NCBI GenBank assembly: GCA_002205965.3
Contig: NADL03000594.1
Span: 186,001-250,000 of the forward strand
From: Kappaphycus alvarezii
Lineage: Eukaryota > Rhodophyta > Florideophyceae > Gigartinales > Solieriaceae
Direction of reading: 5' to 3'
Length of the DNA: 64,000 bases
The notes under the pieces were generated by a model. That model saw only the letters and a program-made list of their open reading frames with translations. It was not told the DNA's origin and did no database searches. This document shows, in pieces, positions 1-12,620 of this stretch; position 1 is the stretch's first letter, and each line of letters starts with the position of its first letter. Made by a program: the position numbers and the translations under genes.

Positions 1-3000
1 GGTAGGCGCTATGCCAATAAATTTCCTCTGAATAATATTTCAATTGCCTCATATCTTTAATCAGATAACTTGTAAAAATTTTTCATTATTTGCGGTATTT
101 CAATCCCAAATGTAATTAACTCTTTCCTCGTTACAATCCGCATTTTTGTAATCAGAGTCTGAGATAACTGTAATGATTTCTGTCTGACCCGCTGATTATA
201 TATTATGAAAAAAATATTACATCCATAGAAACTACGAAGAAACTGGAAAATTGTAGCATAATTTTACTGTTAATTACAATATATCATTTATGTATTTTCA
301 GCGTAATTACACTTCTTATCCTGACTTGGATAAATTCTCATAATTTTCCTTATTTCTAATTGAGGTAACGAGTCTTTTCAGAGAGGGAATAAATTAGCGT
401 TTTAAAGTATTATCCGTAATGGTAATTTTCTAGATATTTTCTTCATCCCGATCCTCTATTTTTTTTCTTTCTTTCAAAAATTCAATGAAATTCCCTCTAG
501 GACTACTTACCTGAAAAAAATCATTTACATTGAAATAAATGACGTCAACACTTACGTTATATGTCTTTCTGATGGCGAAATGGGAGATTACTCCCAATAT
601 ATAGTACTAGATATATTAAGACAGCCTAAATAAGGGAGATTGAGCACATTTGCTCATCACAGTTTCTGTAAATGAAGATATTCATATATTTTTCTTATAA
701 GGATTTGGTAGAGTCCCTTTCATTTGGATAGTTTATATTTTTAACAAAGACCAGATTATTTTTACATCATTTGGCCTACAGCTGTAATCAATTAGAAGGA
801 TTACGTAGGGCCCAGATGGAAACCTCAGCTCAAGGAAATTAATTCCATTCTCATTCGTTGGCTTTCGATGTCCACTGAATTTTGAAATATGACCCGGAAA
901 TTATTCATTCATTGCTATAAATACCGCCAAACTCTAAACACCAGCAAATAGAAGAACAATTCTTTCTGGATTCATTTTACTTTTCATTGTCGAATCGACG
1001 ACTTGAAGAGCTAGTTCACTTTAAATTTATATAATGGGGAGCAAAAAATTAACTTTAAACAAAGCATTACAATGGCCACGATACTGTTCATCTGAGCCCA
1101 GAAAACAGAATCAAGCGCTAATAATTGACTGAATACGATCACAATAGTTGGTTTCAATTAAAATGGTATGTATTTAGGATCAAAATGTTCACACAGCCGG
1201 ATATTTATCAACTGTTGCGTTCTCTGTGATATATCTGCCTAGGAGGTCGCATATGAGTAAGACAGAGGAAATGAAGAGACTCAGATTTTGGTTATATACT
1301 TGAAATTCTTTATGTAGTTGAAATTCAATGAATAAATCCTTAGCAAATTCCATAACATGTAGATGTATCATTCATTCCTAGGCCTCTGTTTAAATAATCT
1401 GACTGGATCCACCCAGTAATTGTTTCCAAGTATTTAGCACTGTACTCAAACACAAGTGCAACGTATGAACTGCACCCAGATGCCCCTGCAAGACAAATTA
1501 TCATAAAACTTTGTACGAAGCCAATGAATTGAAGCCATCATAGAGATCTCGCTTGGTTCTTGAAACTTCTCGCGCCTTACCAAGCAGTAATTGCCTTATT
1601 CCTTCTTGACAATTACACCAATGTAAATTTGCCATTATGCCCAATGCTGTCAGTCTCACAGATGGTAGCTATAGGAGCCTTCAGAATCTTCTATTTTGAT
1701 ACCCTTAGGTATTTTTTACTAGAATACCTTTGAATGCAGTTCTGTTTTCTTGAAATTCATTTCTCCTATCGCTATGTACTTTTTCTATATAAATTATAAT
1801 CATTGCATAGTAGAAGCCTGGGGGCAAGCTTAGATCTATGATTGACTGGAGGAAGTCCAGAAGAGTATTTTCAGGCAATCCTGAAATGTCAAGTGTGCAG
1901 TTCTGGCTTTCTGAGACATTTTGTGGTGGCTTCGGCGTTACGAAAATAATTTATGAAATCCTTATGTTCTTTAGCGGATACTATACTGTACATAAAAATA
2001 TAGCCTGCAAGAGGCGTACTTTATCCTGAGATTGGCCTGTATCAGCTCTAAATATTTAAATGGTAAAACGGCCCTATATTTGCTCTTATTGTTTACGTCA
2101 AATTTATAAAGGGTAAGGAAATGTCATTTTTGTCAGCATCTGCCGGCTGCCAAGTTGCCTTGAACGAAGCGTAAATTAGGAAGTCCAGGAAATTCCTAAA
2201 AATATGTAATTTTTGAATCGCATTTTCTCCATATGAATCATGAAATCATATGAAGAATTTTTTTCTTTATGCGCTGGAAAAGCCACGGGCTACTAACCAT
2301 CGTACGTCTTGTTTTAGCATTATTCAAAAAAAAGCTCAATATCGGTTGATGAAAAGATTCGAGTAGATTAATATTGTTCTCCAAAAAAACAGTAACCACT
2401 CGGCAGGGATACTAGCATAGATAACATGATTTTTGCCATCAACCATTCCTTTTTCCTTCTACAGCACTATGTCTAGTCCACAATAATTTATATGGGATAA
2501 ATTGTACAAGGTAGGATTTACATTCTGAACTTGTGCGATGGGCAGTTTCTTTAGAATTTGAGATTTAACGAGATTTAGAAATTTCGTAACTAATACAGTT
2601 TCAGAACTGCAAACGCGTAACTGGTACATTATAAGATCAAACAGCCCAAAAATAACGCAAATCGAATCGATCTTAATTCATATACGTCGGACGTACCAAA
2701 TACAGTAATCTAAGAAAGGAGATACCTCGGACTTCTAGCAAATGCAGTTAGTATTTCACAGACTGTAATTATCATTGCTAACATTCCATCAACCCGAAAT
2801 ATTTTTTGCCGGAAAATAATTCATATGATGACCTTTCAAATGTAAATGGCCTGTCCAAAATGTTAAAAATAATATTAAAACAATATAAAAGTAGCTAAAC
2901 CCCTTAAAATTTGATTTTGTTGCTTTTTATTGTATTGTATTTTTATTTCAAAATATTTTAAAGTTATGACCTTTAAATGCTTGCAATTTTTAATTAGGTT

Positions 3001-5852
3001 CTTATGATTAATTGCCCATAGATCTTTAAATTATTTTCTTTCCCAGTGTAGCGGGTATCCAATAGGCACTCCACTTTTAGGTGTCAATTACTGTATCTAA
3101 ATATAATTTAACTGCGAAATAATGAGTATTTAGATGCTTTGAAGAGAATTTTACACCCTACCTTTGAGTGAAAACTGTATCTCTATTTGTACTCGGACAG
3201 TAACTTTTTCGATTTATATTTTCCTCGTTTTTAAACAGTTAGGCGGTACAGGATAAACGACATAGATTTCACCTATATTCTATCAATAGTCCGACACTTT
3301 ATCTATTTATGATCTTAACACTATTATTATTATTTCCGTATTATTTTATTCTTTCAGCATCTTAATTTAGTACCTTAAAGTATTATTGGGGGTTCTACCA
3401 AGGATTGTTTTAGATTCAGAGAACTGAGCCTTTCCATGTGAATATTCGATCGCTGCATACTTGATGGTGAGTATGTGTCATAAAGTGAGACTATGGACTC
3501 AGGTGTCCGTAAATGGCCTTTCCTTTTCAGACATTAAAAAAAAATAGCACCAGTACATTAATATTAAAATTCCCGACCGTCACACTTTCGAAAAATTATC
3601 TACTGTTTTTCAGACTCCCTTCTAATATATACAGTCTTCTTTTCATTCCTTGGAAATTCCGTCACAACCCCTCAATCTTTTTTGGGAATCATAATTATGT
3701 CACATTTTTATCTCTTCAATCAGAAGAAAGTGGTTAGTGCTCTGCTTGGAATTGAGTTCTCTTCTTGCGCAAAAGTAATTCCAGTCGTCGCCTTGATTTT
3801 TGCTGCATGCAATACTATAATGCTATTGGCAAGCAAAACTGTCCGCCCGGTCATCAAAGTTTGAGATCATCTCCACTGGGCACAACACCTTAGAAGACAT
3901 GCACTGTATGAAAAAATAACGTCATGGTCTTGATTTAAACTTCATTTTAGTCAATTCGCACTTTTCACAAGCATACTGTTTGTGGCCACCAATACGTATA
4001 ATATTTGGCCATAAGATATGATCTCGAGATCTAAGTACTTCACAAAAAATGGTTATTGACCACGAATATTGTACATCAAACTGCGTAATAGTGCGGCGGG
4101 TATAAAAACGGGCAAAAGGTAACAGCGGCGGCTACTTTACAATCAGGTTTTACGTTTCTGGTATTTTTTTGGGTTCAAAAATTCAATATGTCTTCTATAA
4201 AAACGAGGGGCGAATGAGAACTATGACTCAAACATCAATCTGATCCCTATCGAAAAATTGTTCTCACTTGAGGACAAATTTTAGGGCTAATATTTTAGGT
4301 GAAAAATTTTTGGTTGTATTTTGCACTAGCATATACTTTCAACAGAATTGAATCTCGATCAAAAAACTGTATTTTTAGCGCTGGTCAGGATAAAAACCAT
4401 TTCTTTCACCAAGTAACCTCCGATTTAGTGTCAATTAAACATATTGAATCCTTCGGGTACCTGCACGTGAATGCTTTAGTGGGCTTTTTATAGATTTTTG
4501 GCTACTGAGCACCTGTATATTGTAATTATATATTTCTAGAATACCTGTTTTAGTAAACATTTGGTAGTCAAAAAATAATTTTAATCGCTACAGCTACAAT
4601 AAATATTAGTGCAACAAAAAGTTTTGTCCTCATATGAGAAAAAAGCTTGCCTCATATGAAGACATTGATATGGAAGATAGAATGGAAATAAACAACCATC
4701 AATATCACCGAAAAAACACACCATTACCACCATCACTCAAAAGTTTTCTATTATTTCTGTGGATCTCAAAACAATAGTGCTCTTTATATCCTTCGGCTTG
4801 CAGTGTGTATATATAATTTCAAGGAAGCAATGCCAATAATACAGCTACTGTACCTTGTATCTTTGCACTTTCGGAGTCAGCTCGAAGTTCAGTGAGGCAA
4901 TACTTTCAGTAACTGCTTCAATTTGAAGAATCCCTACCACTGCAGAGAATAGTAGAAAGAATACGGAAGCCTTTGCGGAATTTAGAAGGTAGCAGTCGGC
5001 ATGCAGAGCTGTAATACCTGGAAAAGCGGCAAGAATTATCATAATTTTGGCTGAGGTAGCCGGAAAAGATACCGACTGGGGAAATTTTATCGTAAACTTT
5101 TACCTAAGAGATACCCTCGTTTATGAAGAAGAGAGAGGAACCATCCGAAGTAACTGAACCGAGCTACAGCTCTTTTCAGGTGAGTTCTTCGGAGACCTCT
5201 AATCCCTCGAAGCCAGTCACACGTGGCCCGAAATTCGTTTTCCGTCCCTTTCATCTTACAAATTCCCTTGTATCCCCTTCGGCGTTACTTTCTTTCCAAA
5301 CAAAAGCCCGATTCGACCTCGCATGTATGACCACTCATAAGGCGACACATAGTTATAGGATGGAAAGTAAAACAGGATAGAACAACATATTTCTTTACCA
5401 CATCTGCGACAGTGATTATCTCAGTTCATGCCGAAAGGCTAACCAAAAGGCCGCGGGAAGGCACAAAAAAGCACTACTAAAGCTAAAGGAAAGAAAGAAC
5501 CCCTCGTGGTTAACATTCATCGAAATAACCTTCACCTAGGATTTCGTTCTACATACTCATCTCTGCAGCAAAACGCATAGTGGTAGGCTACCCTTCCTCA
5601 CTGAAAAAAGGGCCATTTGAATATTTTTTGTATTGCATCCGATTAAATCTATTTCTGCTAAAAGAAAGATTAACAAACGAGAGAGAGGAAAGGAATGGAA
5701 GAAAAGCAAAACAAAAAAAGAAAAAGGAAAATTAAAGACTAAAACCAAAAAAAGTCCCCATCTAATGCTTTCATAAACCCATTATGTTACTAACATCAGC
5801 GAAAGAAGCACAGGAAAGGACTTCATTAAAGCAAAATTGCAAGGCAGTCCAG
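1..5852. other. AT-rich region without a recognisable gene
   Basis: Both strands are broken by frequent stops. The longest open frames are 60 to 85 codons and none carries a motif I recognise. The base composition resembles the decayed transposon relics further along, so this is probably old repeat sequence, but no protein similarity supports a family assignment. The open frame at 5123-5380 (+) is rich in Ser and Pro and is the least unlikely coding piece, yet nothing else supports it. Confidence 0.6.
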
Positions 5853-5873
5853 TCAAACCTCCATAAATGGGAC
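5853..5873 (+). repeat. left terminal inverted repeat of the Tigger-like element
   Basis: Reads TCAAACCTCCATAAATGGGA plus C. It matches the reverse complement of 8099-8119 except for two purine transitions. Distance and orientation fit a transposon end. Confidence 0.75.
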
Positions 5874-6229
5874 CCCTCACATCTAGAACATACCCATAAG
5901 TGGAACCAATATGGATCGCTGAACACGGGAGATGCAAAATTTTAATCAAAATTTAACATCGTTCCACTTTTCTAAAACTGGACCCGGTTTTCCAGATCCT
6001 GACATCAAGAGATGACAACACGAGGCAAAATTTAGAATAACTTCTACTGAAATTGGAGTGTGAAATTGAACATTAATGCACACGTCACATCAGTATGGTC
6101 TGCAATTGAGCTTAAACGAATTTTTCTGTGTAACGTAAGATATTTTCTGATGCAAGGTTCTCTTTTCTAGAGTTCATTGTAAAACCAACCATCCCTTTCG
6201 CACGGAGTGAAGTCTCTTTTTGTTCCAAA

Positions 6230-7830
6230 ATGCCTCTACAGTCTCTCAGCATTTCCCAGAGGCAAGCCATCCTGAAAAGGAGCAGTCGCCGCAAGGACAA
6301 CGCACAACAAGCTTCTTTGGATTCCTTGTCGTTGTGGGCATTTCATGAATTTGGTCTCTCCAAGAAGCCCTCAAAAAGCACCATGTCTCGTATCTTCAAT
6401 GATCAGTGACTTCAATTGGAACGGGAAGACGTTTCAGACAAGCGCTACCGACGTGCCAATCCCAAATATGTCGAACACGACAAGGCTATTTATGATTGAG
6501 TGTGTGACATGAGTTACAGACGTCGCAACATCATCGGAGCTATAATCCAGCATAAAGCCATGCAGTTCGCCTCTAGCGCTAATTTAAAGTTGGAATCATA
6601 TTTAATTGAAGTTTTCTGAAGGTTGGCTTGAGAAGTTTAAACATCGCTGGAACTTGAAAGCATTTACTTCTAATGGAGAAAGTGGAGACGTGTCTGAATC
6701 TGTGGTGAACAGTGCCATGCCCGCCCTTATATCCAAGCTTCGTCAGTTTACACAGAGAGACATCTTCAATGCAGATGAGTCTGGATTACATTACCAAATG
6801 GATCCGGATAAGACCATTTCATACTGCGCGATCCCTGGACGCAAAAAGCAGAAATCTAGATTTACATTAAGACTTGCTGTAATTCGGACGGATCTGAAAA
6901 AATCCATTATTTTTTATCGGAACCTCAATTTCTCCACGATGTTTCAAGAAGAAACCTGCTTCGTTTGTGATCTCGACTATGCAGCAAAAAAATGCTTGGA
7001 TGGCTGGGCATCTTTTTTTGCAACTGGTTGCAAAAGTTCGACAATTCTATCGGCCGTACCTCAGGACGTCGCGCTCTGCTACTGTTGAATAATTGTTCTA
7101 CACACGGATCAAATCAGACCTTACCCATTCTGTCACATGCGGAGGTCCACTTCCTTTCTCCAAATACCACGAGCAAATTCCAACCGTTAGATGTTTGCAT
7201 AATTGCTGCAATAAGAGTAAGAAATCTCAGGAAACAAATGAATTGTGCAATAGATTTTGTGGACATTGGGGAGAATGACATATACAAACTCGAGATTCTT
7301 TTGGCAATAAAATGTTTAACAGGAGTTTGGAATGAAATATCAGCTCAAACTATTTTTAATTGCTGGAGGAATACAATATAATTCTAATGGAAAGGCCAGT
7401 AAGTGTTCATGAATCAGACACTATCAGCATTCAGAAGGAGATCGAACCTGTCGTTGCATCCATAGTTCCTCATCATCGACGAATTTTAATTGAAGACCTC
7501 CTCAATGACGAGGATGATATGGCATGCACTGCCCAGAGAACGGAAGAGGACATGGTTGATTCTATTGTGGGTAAAAATGATACAGAAAAACAGGAAGAGG
7601 ATGAAGTAGATTCGTTGGCGTTGACACTCGACCTGAAAGAAGCAGTGGACCACGGGACATATGAATCCCAACTGGCGGCAATCTCACGTGCCAAAATGTT
7701 GTATGAGAGCCACTTTGGGTATACGGACTCTGAACCAGTTTTGTCGGGACTACAACGATTGGAAAAAAATGTGCGTGTTGAAAAAGCATCGACTCTAAAG
7801 CAGGCCCGTATTGATACTCTCTTTAAATAA
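6230..7830 (+). pseudogene. Tigger/pogo-like (Tc1/mariner superfamily) transposase, broken
   Basis: The frame starts at ATG 6230 with a basic stretch and a CENP-B-type DNA-binding segment (LSLWAFHEFGLSKKPS, then RANPKYVEHDKAIYD). Two TGA stops fall at 6407 and 6497; the second sits where this family has Trp. A frame change near 6600 leads to FSEGWLEKFKHRWNLK and the first catalytic motif NADESGL. Another near 7000 leads to LLLLNNCSTHG and TTSKFQPLD, and another near 7370 leads to an acidic C-terminal tail ending at 7830. The second catalytic Asp (normally LLLDN) reads Asn, so the enzyme would be dead even if the frame were repaired. The first and third Asp motifs are present. Pogo/Tigger proteins cut and paste DNA using a DDD triad. 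Confidence 0.85.
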
Positions 7831-8098
7831 AAGAGTATAAATGGGGGGTTAATTTACTGTGGTAGATATGTGGGTTGGTATCCAGTAAATTTGTACCGGA
7901 GCGTAGATATCGTATCATTGTGAAGCCAATTGCGAAACCGTACGATGCGTCGAAAGCTGTGGATGGCACTCCAATCTACCAGAAGGTGGAAGGGAGGCAT
8001 TTTAAATAAAATGGCGTCGTGACTTTGTGCAAATTCGCCACGTGTACTTCTGGAAGTGGAACACTCCTCTCAGCGGAACTAATAGTTTCCCCCGTCCT

Positions 8099-8119
8099 GT
8101 TCCACTTATGGAGGTTTGA
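8099..8119 (-). repeat. right terminal inverted repeat of the Tigger-like element
   Basis: On the minus strand it reads TCAAACCTCCATAAGTGGAA plus C, matching the left end at 19 of 21 positions. Its inner 13 bases also match 5894-5906 exactly. Confidence 0.75.
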
Positions 8120-9007
8120 ATGTACAACTTTAATGCTTCTCTCGAACTTTACGGCACTAGTATGACGACTGTCCACTGCAGGACCCGAATACAGTGAGGG
8201 ACTTCATGACACGGCGTATGGGGGGGGTCACAAACGGAACTGAAAAACGTGAGCCTATAGAAGGGCCGAATTGTGAGCATTTGATTGCGATTGCGATGAA
8301 ATAGCTCAGAAAGGGCAATCGGTTTATAACATGGCACCTGACCGAGACCTGACTGTAAGAGTATGATGGGGCCTATTCAATGGCAGGAAATGATGCTTAC
8401 GAAGCATTGACCTGAGATCCATCCCCGTGGACCGTTTTGATGGTTGTCGAAGGGGAAAGAAAACTAGACTGAGCGTTGATATTCGAGCTTTTACTAGAAC
8501 AAATGAAACCAAACTGCTGGGAATCAATAGGCTCAGAGAAATTGAGTTTATCACCACCAGCGTCCTACCGGCGTTACTAAGTTCCCCCGATGTCCTGGCC
8601 CACTGGTTCACCCCCTCATTGGTTCACACAAATTCATCCCCCCAGTACTTTTTCTCCCGAAAGCTGTGCGCTGCTCCTACACGATGGCGCGACAAAGTTC
8701 CACGGACATTTCTGCCTTCCCTTCGACCTCGTCTAAAGATTAACGTCCAAATACGCACTACTAATCATACCACAAAGCGAGAAAGTTGAAATTTGCCTCC
8801 CCAAGCTTCCATTCGTCTTCAGGCTCCCGTTCATCGTCGGACAGTATGCCTACTTTGAGCCCGCGACATAGATCATGAAAGCCTTCGAAGTGACGGACAC
8901 ATGGCACCATCCTCTATGCAAACGATTCATGCTTACACATGAAAATGTCTCACTGCAGCAAGTGCTATGCAGTCTTCGATCTGATCTTTACTCTAGATAC
9001 ACATGTC
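8120..9007. other. spacer between two DNA transposons, origin unclear
   Basis: One open frame of 120 codons (8427-8789, +) contains a plausible peptide (INRLREIEFITTSVLPALLS) but no family I recognise. It could be an accessory frame of the neighbouring Harbinger element. No terminal repeats were found to tie it to either side. Confidence 0.35.
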
Positions 9008-9966
9008 CTCGTCTTTAAGTTCCGAAGTCATTTGACTTTTTAAAGACATTTTCGCGGCAGATATTGGTTCGAAACTTCTAATTGCACACAAGAATGTACG
9101 CTTCATCCTTTGAGAGGTTGTTGAACATGTAGGAGAACTAAGAAGAAAGTTTTTTGGTGAATAGATCTTCGAAACTACAGTTATCGGTAGACATAAAGTT
9201 GCATTTGGCACTTCAGTGCCTCTTATTTCCTGAAAATGGGGCAAAAATCTTGCGGACAAAGGCTTTGTGCGGATACCGTGTTAGTGTAATTCACAATTGC
9301 CGATTGAGCGATGGAGATGCCATATGTAGCCTCCAGGATAAGATTAGCACATGGCGGACAGTGGAAGAGAGAGCACAGATCTGCGCAGACACTAGTAAAC
9401 GTCATGGGTACGAATTTTGCTGACGGAACAACGCACAAATTTGCTTTCGTTCCAGGTTTTGAGAGACAGGCCTTCTTTGACCATAAGTCGAAATATAGCA
9501 TGCCGGTTTGGGTTTCTAATGACCATAATCTGCGTTTCCGCCATATAGTCGCTGGTTGACCTAATTTAGCCCACGATGCACGTGTTCATCGGTCTGCCTC
9601 ATTTCTTAACTCAGAGAGAGAGAACGAGTCGTTCACCGGGCACCAGCGCGGCCTAGGGGATGCTGCGTTTGGAATTTCCCCACATTTTATTCCTAGCTAC
9701 AAGGCACCGCATACCAAGTATGCTAACAACGTCACGTACAACTTCTATCACTGGTACTTTCGCATAAAGACTGAGCATGTCATCGGTCATGTAAAACGCC
9801 GCTTCCAAGGCTTGAGGTCAATTAGAATCCTACTTCAGAAAAAGAAGGATTATGAAAAGGTTGCCAAGTTCATTTTATCTGGGTACGTACTGCACAAGGT
9901 CTCGTTAGAATTCGGGGATGAATGGGAGACAGATTTCGACCATGAGGGGGGATCAAAGGAAGCGTA
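9008..9966 (+). pseudogene. PIF/Harbinger (DDE_Tnp_4 type) transposase, nearly readable
   Basis: A damaged N-terminal part (about 9008-9310) contains a frame with SVDIKLHLALQCLLF and ends in another frame with AQICADTSKRHG. From 9311 one frame runs to 9966, interrupted only by TGA at 9557, exactly where the family has Trp in the GWP motif before HDARV. All three catalytic positions look preserved: Asp in NFADGTTH, Asp in SNDHNLRF, and Glu in KTEHVIGHVKRRFQGLR. The tail reads LSGYVLHKV, close to the usual VLHN. Harbinger transposases perform cut-and-paste transposition and usually need a partner Myb-like protein; none is recognisable next to it. The ends of the element were not found. Confidence 0.82.
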
Positions 9967-11244
9967 ACAAGATGTTGAAAAACTAGGTGAGAAGCGAAAA
10001 TCGGCCGTCGTAGGAGCTCGGAGAGGTAAACATGACAAACAGGTGGGATGTTAGGGAGGTCGTCAAGAAACAGGGTCTTTCCTGCCACTGATAAGTGTGA
10101 CAGATACGGTGGAATGTTATGCAATTTTCCGGTACATTAAAGGCATGATTCACTTCATTCCACGTCTATTGCACTCGCTTCGTATGCAAGTCATCCCATG
10201 GTCCGGTTAAGAATACAAATGATGCTCTTAAAGATGTTACTGGGATTTTTCTACGTTGCAGGTTTGACAGAGAGGAGAGTCAGGCCGGTCTTGGTTTTTT
10301 CTTGCACTGATGTTTCGGTCTGATCTGTCCCGCCATTTTAAAGCGGAGGAAACACTGTTCAAGCAAAGACTGCGTCAGATGTTGCACCGAATCAAGTCGA
10401 GTTGTCCGCCAAGTTGTGATGAGTGAGTTCCATGGACTCTAGTTCGCATGACTGCCTTGCACCAAAGACGTACACATCACGACTTACAGTTTGATCCAAG
10501 TAAAACATGGCGTTGATGAAGCAGATCAGGGTGATTGATTGGAGTTAGCCTGGGTAAGAATGCTGTGTGCAGCATTCGTACGCTGACTGTGTCCACCAGC
10601 GCAGGGAACGAATTCGCCATGTGATTCACACTGTGGATTCTGAAATGAGATAGCCGATAGAGCCTAACAGAGCGGCTTACTGGTCCTGAACTACACGACA
10701 GGGCCAATGACGTGGCGAGAATGTAGACCAAGTTTCTCGGCATCCCTCTAGAGGCGCCTCGTCATTCATACCGGTATGCTTGGTACTGTACGTATATTGC
10801 TAGTTAAGAGCTAGTCGGGTGGTCGACGTCGGCCACGTGAAGCACTCATCGATACAGAAGTAGCGTACCGTGCGTTGTAGGACGTTCGGAACGTCGATGG
10901 CGAGATGACAATGATTATGCATTGTGGTAGAGGGTAGAGTAATGTATCGTGCAAAATGGTTGACATACAGTACAGTACAGTGGTGCCTTGCTGTCGGCTT
11001 CAAAAATATTTAATTTTATGCCCCATGCTGTCCAAAGATAATTTTCTGTTGGAATAACAAGATGGCTGCCTCTGCAGCAATCTAACATGAGCAGGCCATT
11101 CAACTTTCATCAAATAGTAAATTTCCCTCAGTTTTCCATAGAGAAGCCCTTCAGCACAAGGCTAAGGGTTCACGCTTCTGCTTGCGTCAAGAAAATCGCT
11201 TCCTTACATGTGTGTCTTGAAGATATTTGCTGTAGCTTCAATAC
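9967..11244. other. intergenic region between Harbinger relic and protease gene
   Basis: Only short open frames on both strands, none recognised. A short (CAGTA)n tract lies at about 10964-10980, of the same pentanucleotide type seen elsewhere in the window. The last 150 bases are probably the promoter of the protease gene. Confidence 0.5.
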
Positions 11245-11254
11245 ACTATAAAGG
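11245..11254 (+). promoter_or_regulatory. possible TATA box of the SENP8-like gene
   Basis: ACTATAAAGG lies about 80 bases upstream of the ATG at 11333, a workable distance for a TATA box and a short leader. It was seen by inspection only. Confidence 0.35.
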
Positions 11255-11332
11255 ACGTACTTCTCCCATTTTTTCCGAAATTAAATCCGTCTGTGAACCG
11301 TGTACAACCTTCCCCGTCGAAATTATCTCTGG

Positions 11333-12386
11333 ATGATGGCGAGCAATTCTGATCACGCGCGGCGGGTTCAACATTCGTTTTCAAGGATGCGAGGGCCAGT
11401 CGTATCTCTAGGTGATGCCACGCTGTACCATGCGGATTTAGCCCTGCTTGTTCCCCCTGCCTGGCTCAATGATAACATCATCTCGTTTTGGATGGAGCAC
11501 CTTCGTCTCCATGTGCTCCAAGACGCAGATCGCGTCGGTGTTTTGCCTCCCAACGTTTCGTTTTTTCTCGCACTTTGTCAAGATGAGCAAGACGTCAACA
11601 CCCTTCTCAAAGACCTAGATTTAAAACGTTTTGACCTTGTTTTAGTCACTGTCAACGATGCAACAGCAACAGAATTTGACTCTGGCGGGGGGAGAGAGAG
11701 AGGAAGTCATTGGAGTCTTGTTGTGTATGAAAAAGGAGGCGACGAAAAAGGCACCTTCTTTTTCCTCGACTCAATGCCTAGTGAAGCAAATCGGAGAGTT
11801 GCTGGCCAACTCATCGCAAAGTTGAGGCGTCTCTTAGGCCTTACCGGCACTGGCTTTGTCAATGTCGTCGTTCCCATGCAGGACAACGTTTACGATTGCG
11901 GTGCGTTTCTACATCCTAATTCCAGCCAAACACGTTTTTCATATTCAAACCAACCGGATAATCCCTCGAATTAGGGCCTAATCACTCTACAAAAAATAAC
12001 CTACGCCCCTGAAATCAGTCTTCTGACAAGCATACTGACATATCAGCGGGTCTCCGCCCCTGACTCGTTCGATTTGGTTCCCGATGTCTGCAATCACCAT
12101 CCGACTGGTACCCTATCGAACTTAACCAACTCAAATTGTGCGCCTCCGCCCCTCTCCAATCGCCTTTACTCTCCCGGTTGCAGGGGCATACGTATGCATG
12201 TTTGCTGAGCATGTTATCCGAAACTTCAAAGGAGGTCACTCCACATCCGAAATGTATAAATACATTCGGCCCCCTTCAAGCGATGACGTTGGCAACCTCC
12301 GCCAGGAAATTGGCAAGCTTGCCTGTCGACTTTTTGACGAGCAGCAGCTCGGTGTGGGTACACCAACCAGCCGTACTCGACCATGA
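11333..12386 (+). CDS. SENP8/DEN1-like cysteine protease (Ulp1 family C48), two exons
   Basis: Predicted protein of 256 residues, encoded by 11333-11900 joined to 12184-12386. The catalytic set of the Ulp1 family is visible: His126 in GSHWSLVVY, Asp146 in FFLDSM, Gln183 in PMQDNVYDCG and Cys189 in the same motif. LVPPAWLNDNIISFW, about 30 residues in, is the typical substrate-binding start of the domain. Length and motif order fit SENP8, which removes NEDD8 from cullins and other substrates; a small SUMO protease is the alternative. I chose ATG 11333 because the frame further upstream has no ATG. Exon 1 reads into a false end (11974) unless the intron is removed; exon 2 then supplies GAYVCMFAEHVIRNF directly after the Cys-Gly pair, as in the family. 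No frame damage is seen, so this gene looks functional. Confidence 0.88.
11901..12183 (+). other. intron of the SENP8-like gene
   Basis: It begins GTGCGT and ends in a pyrimidine-rich stretch followed by TTGCAG, 283 bases long. It splits the Gly codon right after the catalytic Cys (G at 11900, GG at 12184-12185). Removing it restores the conserved C-terminal part of the protease. Confidence 0.85.
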
Positions 12387-12620
12387 AAACTTATCTCCAC
12401 ATCTAGGTACCACCAATTTGTCAAGTTCTGACATTTGATAGACCTAGCTGGCCCTGCACAGCCCTTACCTACTACTTTCACTGCATTGCGTAGACGGTAA
12501 CATAATAAGGCAAGAAAGTGTCAAAGTTTACTCGCTCGTAAACTTACAAGCTGAACTCACGCCATCGTAAAGTGTGATGAATGAGCCAATCTGGCCACCT
12601 TACTTTTAAAACCTAAGCTG

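Larger units (their letters stand above)
5853..8119 (+). mobile_element. Tigger/pogo-like DNA transposon with terminal inverted repeats
   Basis: The element is bounded by inverted repeats of 21 bases (5853-5873 and 8099-8119) that match at 19 of 21 positions. Inside lies a decayed transposase with a CENP-B/Tc5-type helix-turn-helix region and a DDE domain (6230-7830). A second copy of the terminal motif, CCATAAGTGGAAC, lies just inside the left end at 5894-5906 and matches the right end exactly. This suggests a subterminal transposase binding site. Pogo elements normally duplicate TA on insertion, but no TA is seen at these ends, so the exact termini may be a few bases off. The copy is inactive. 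Confidence 0.75.
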
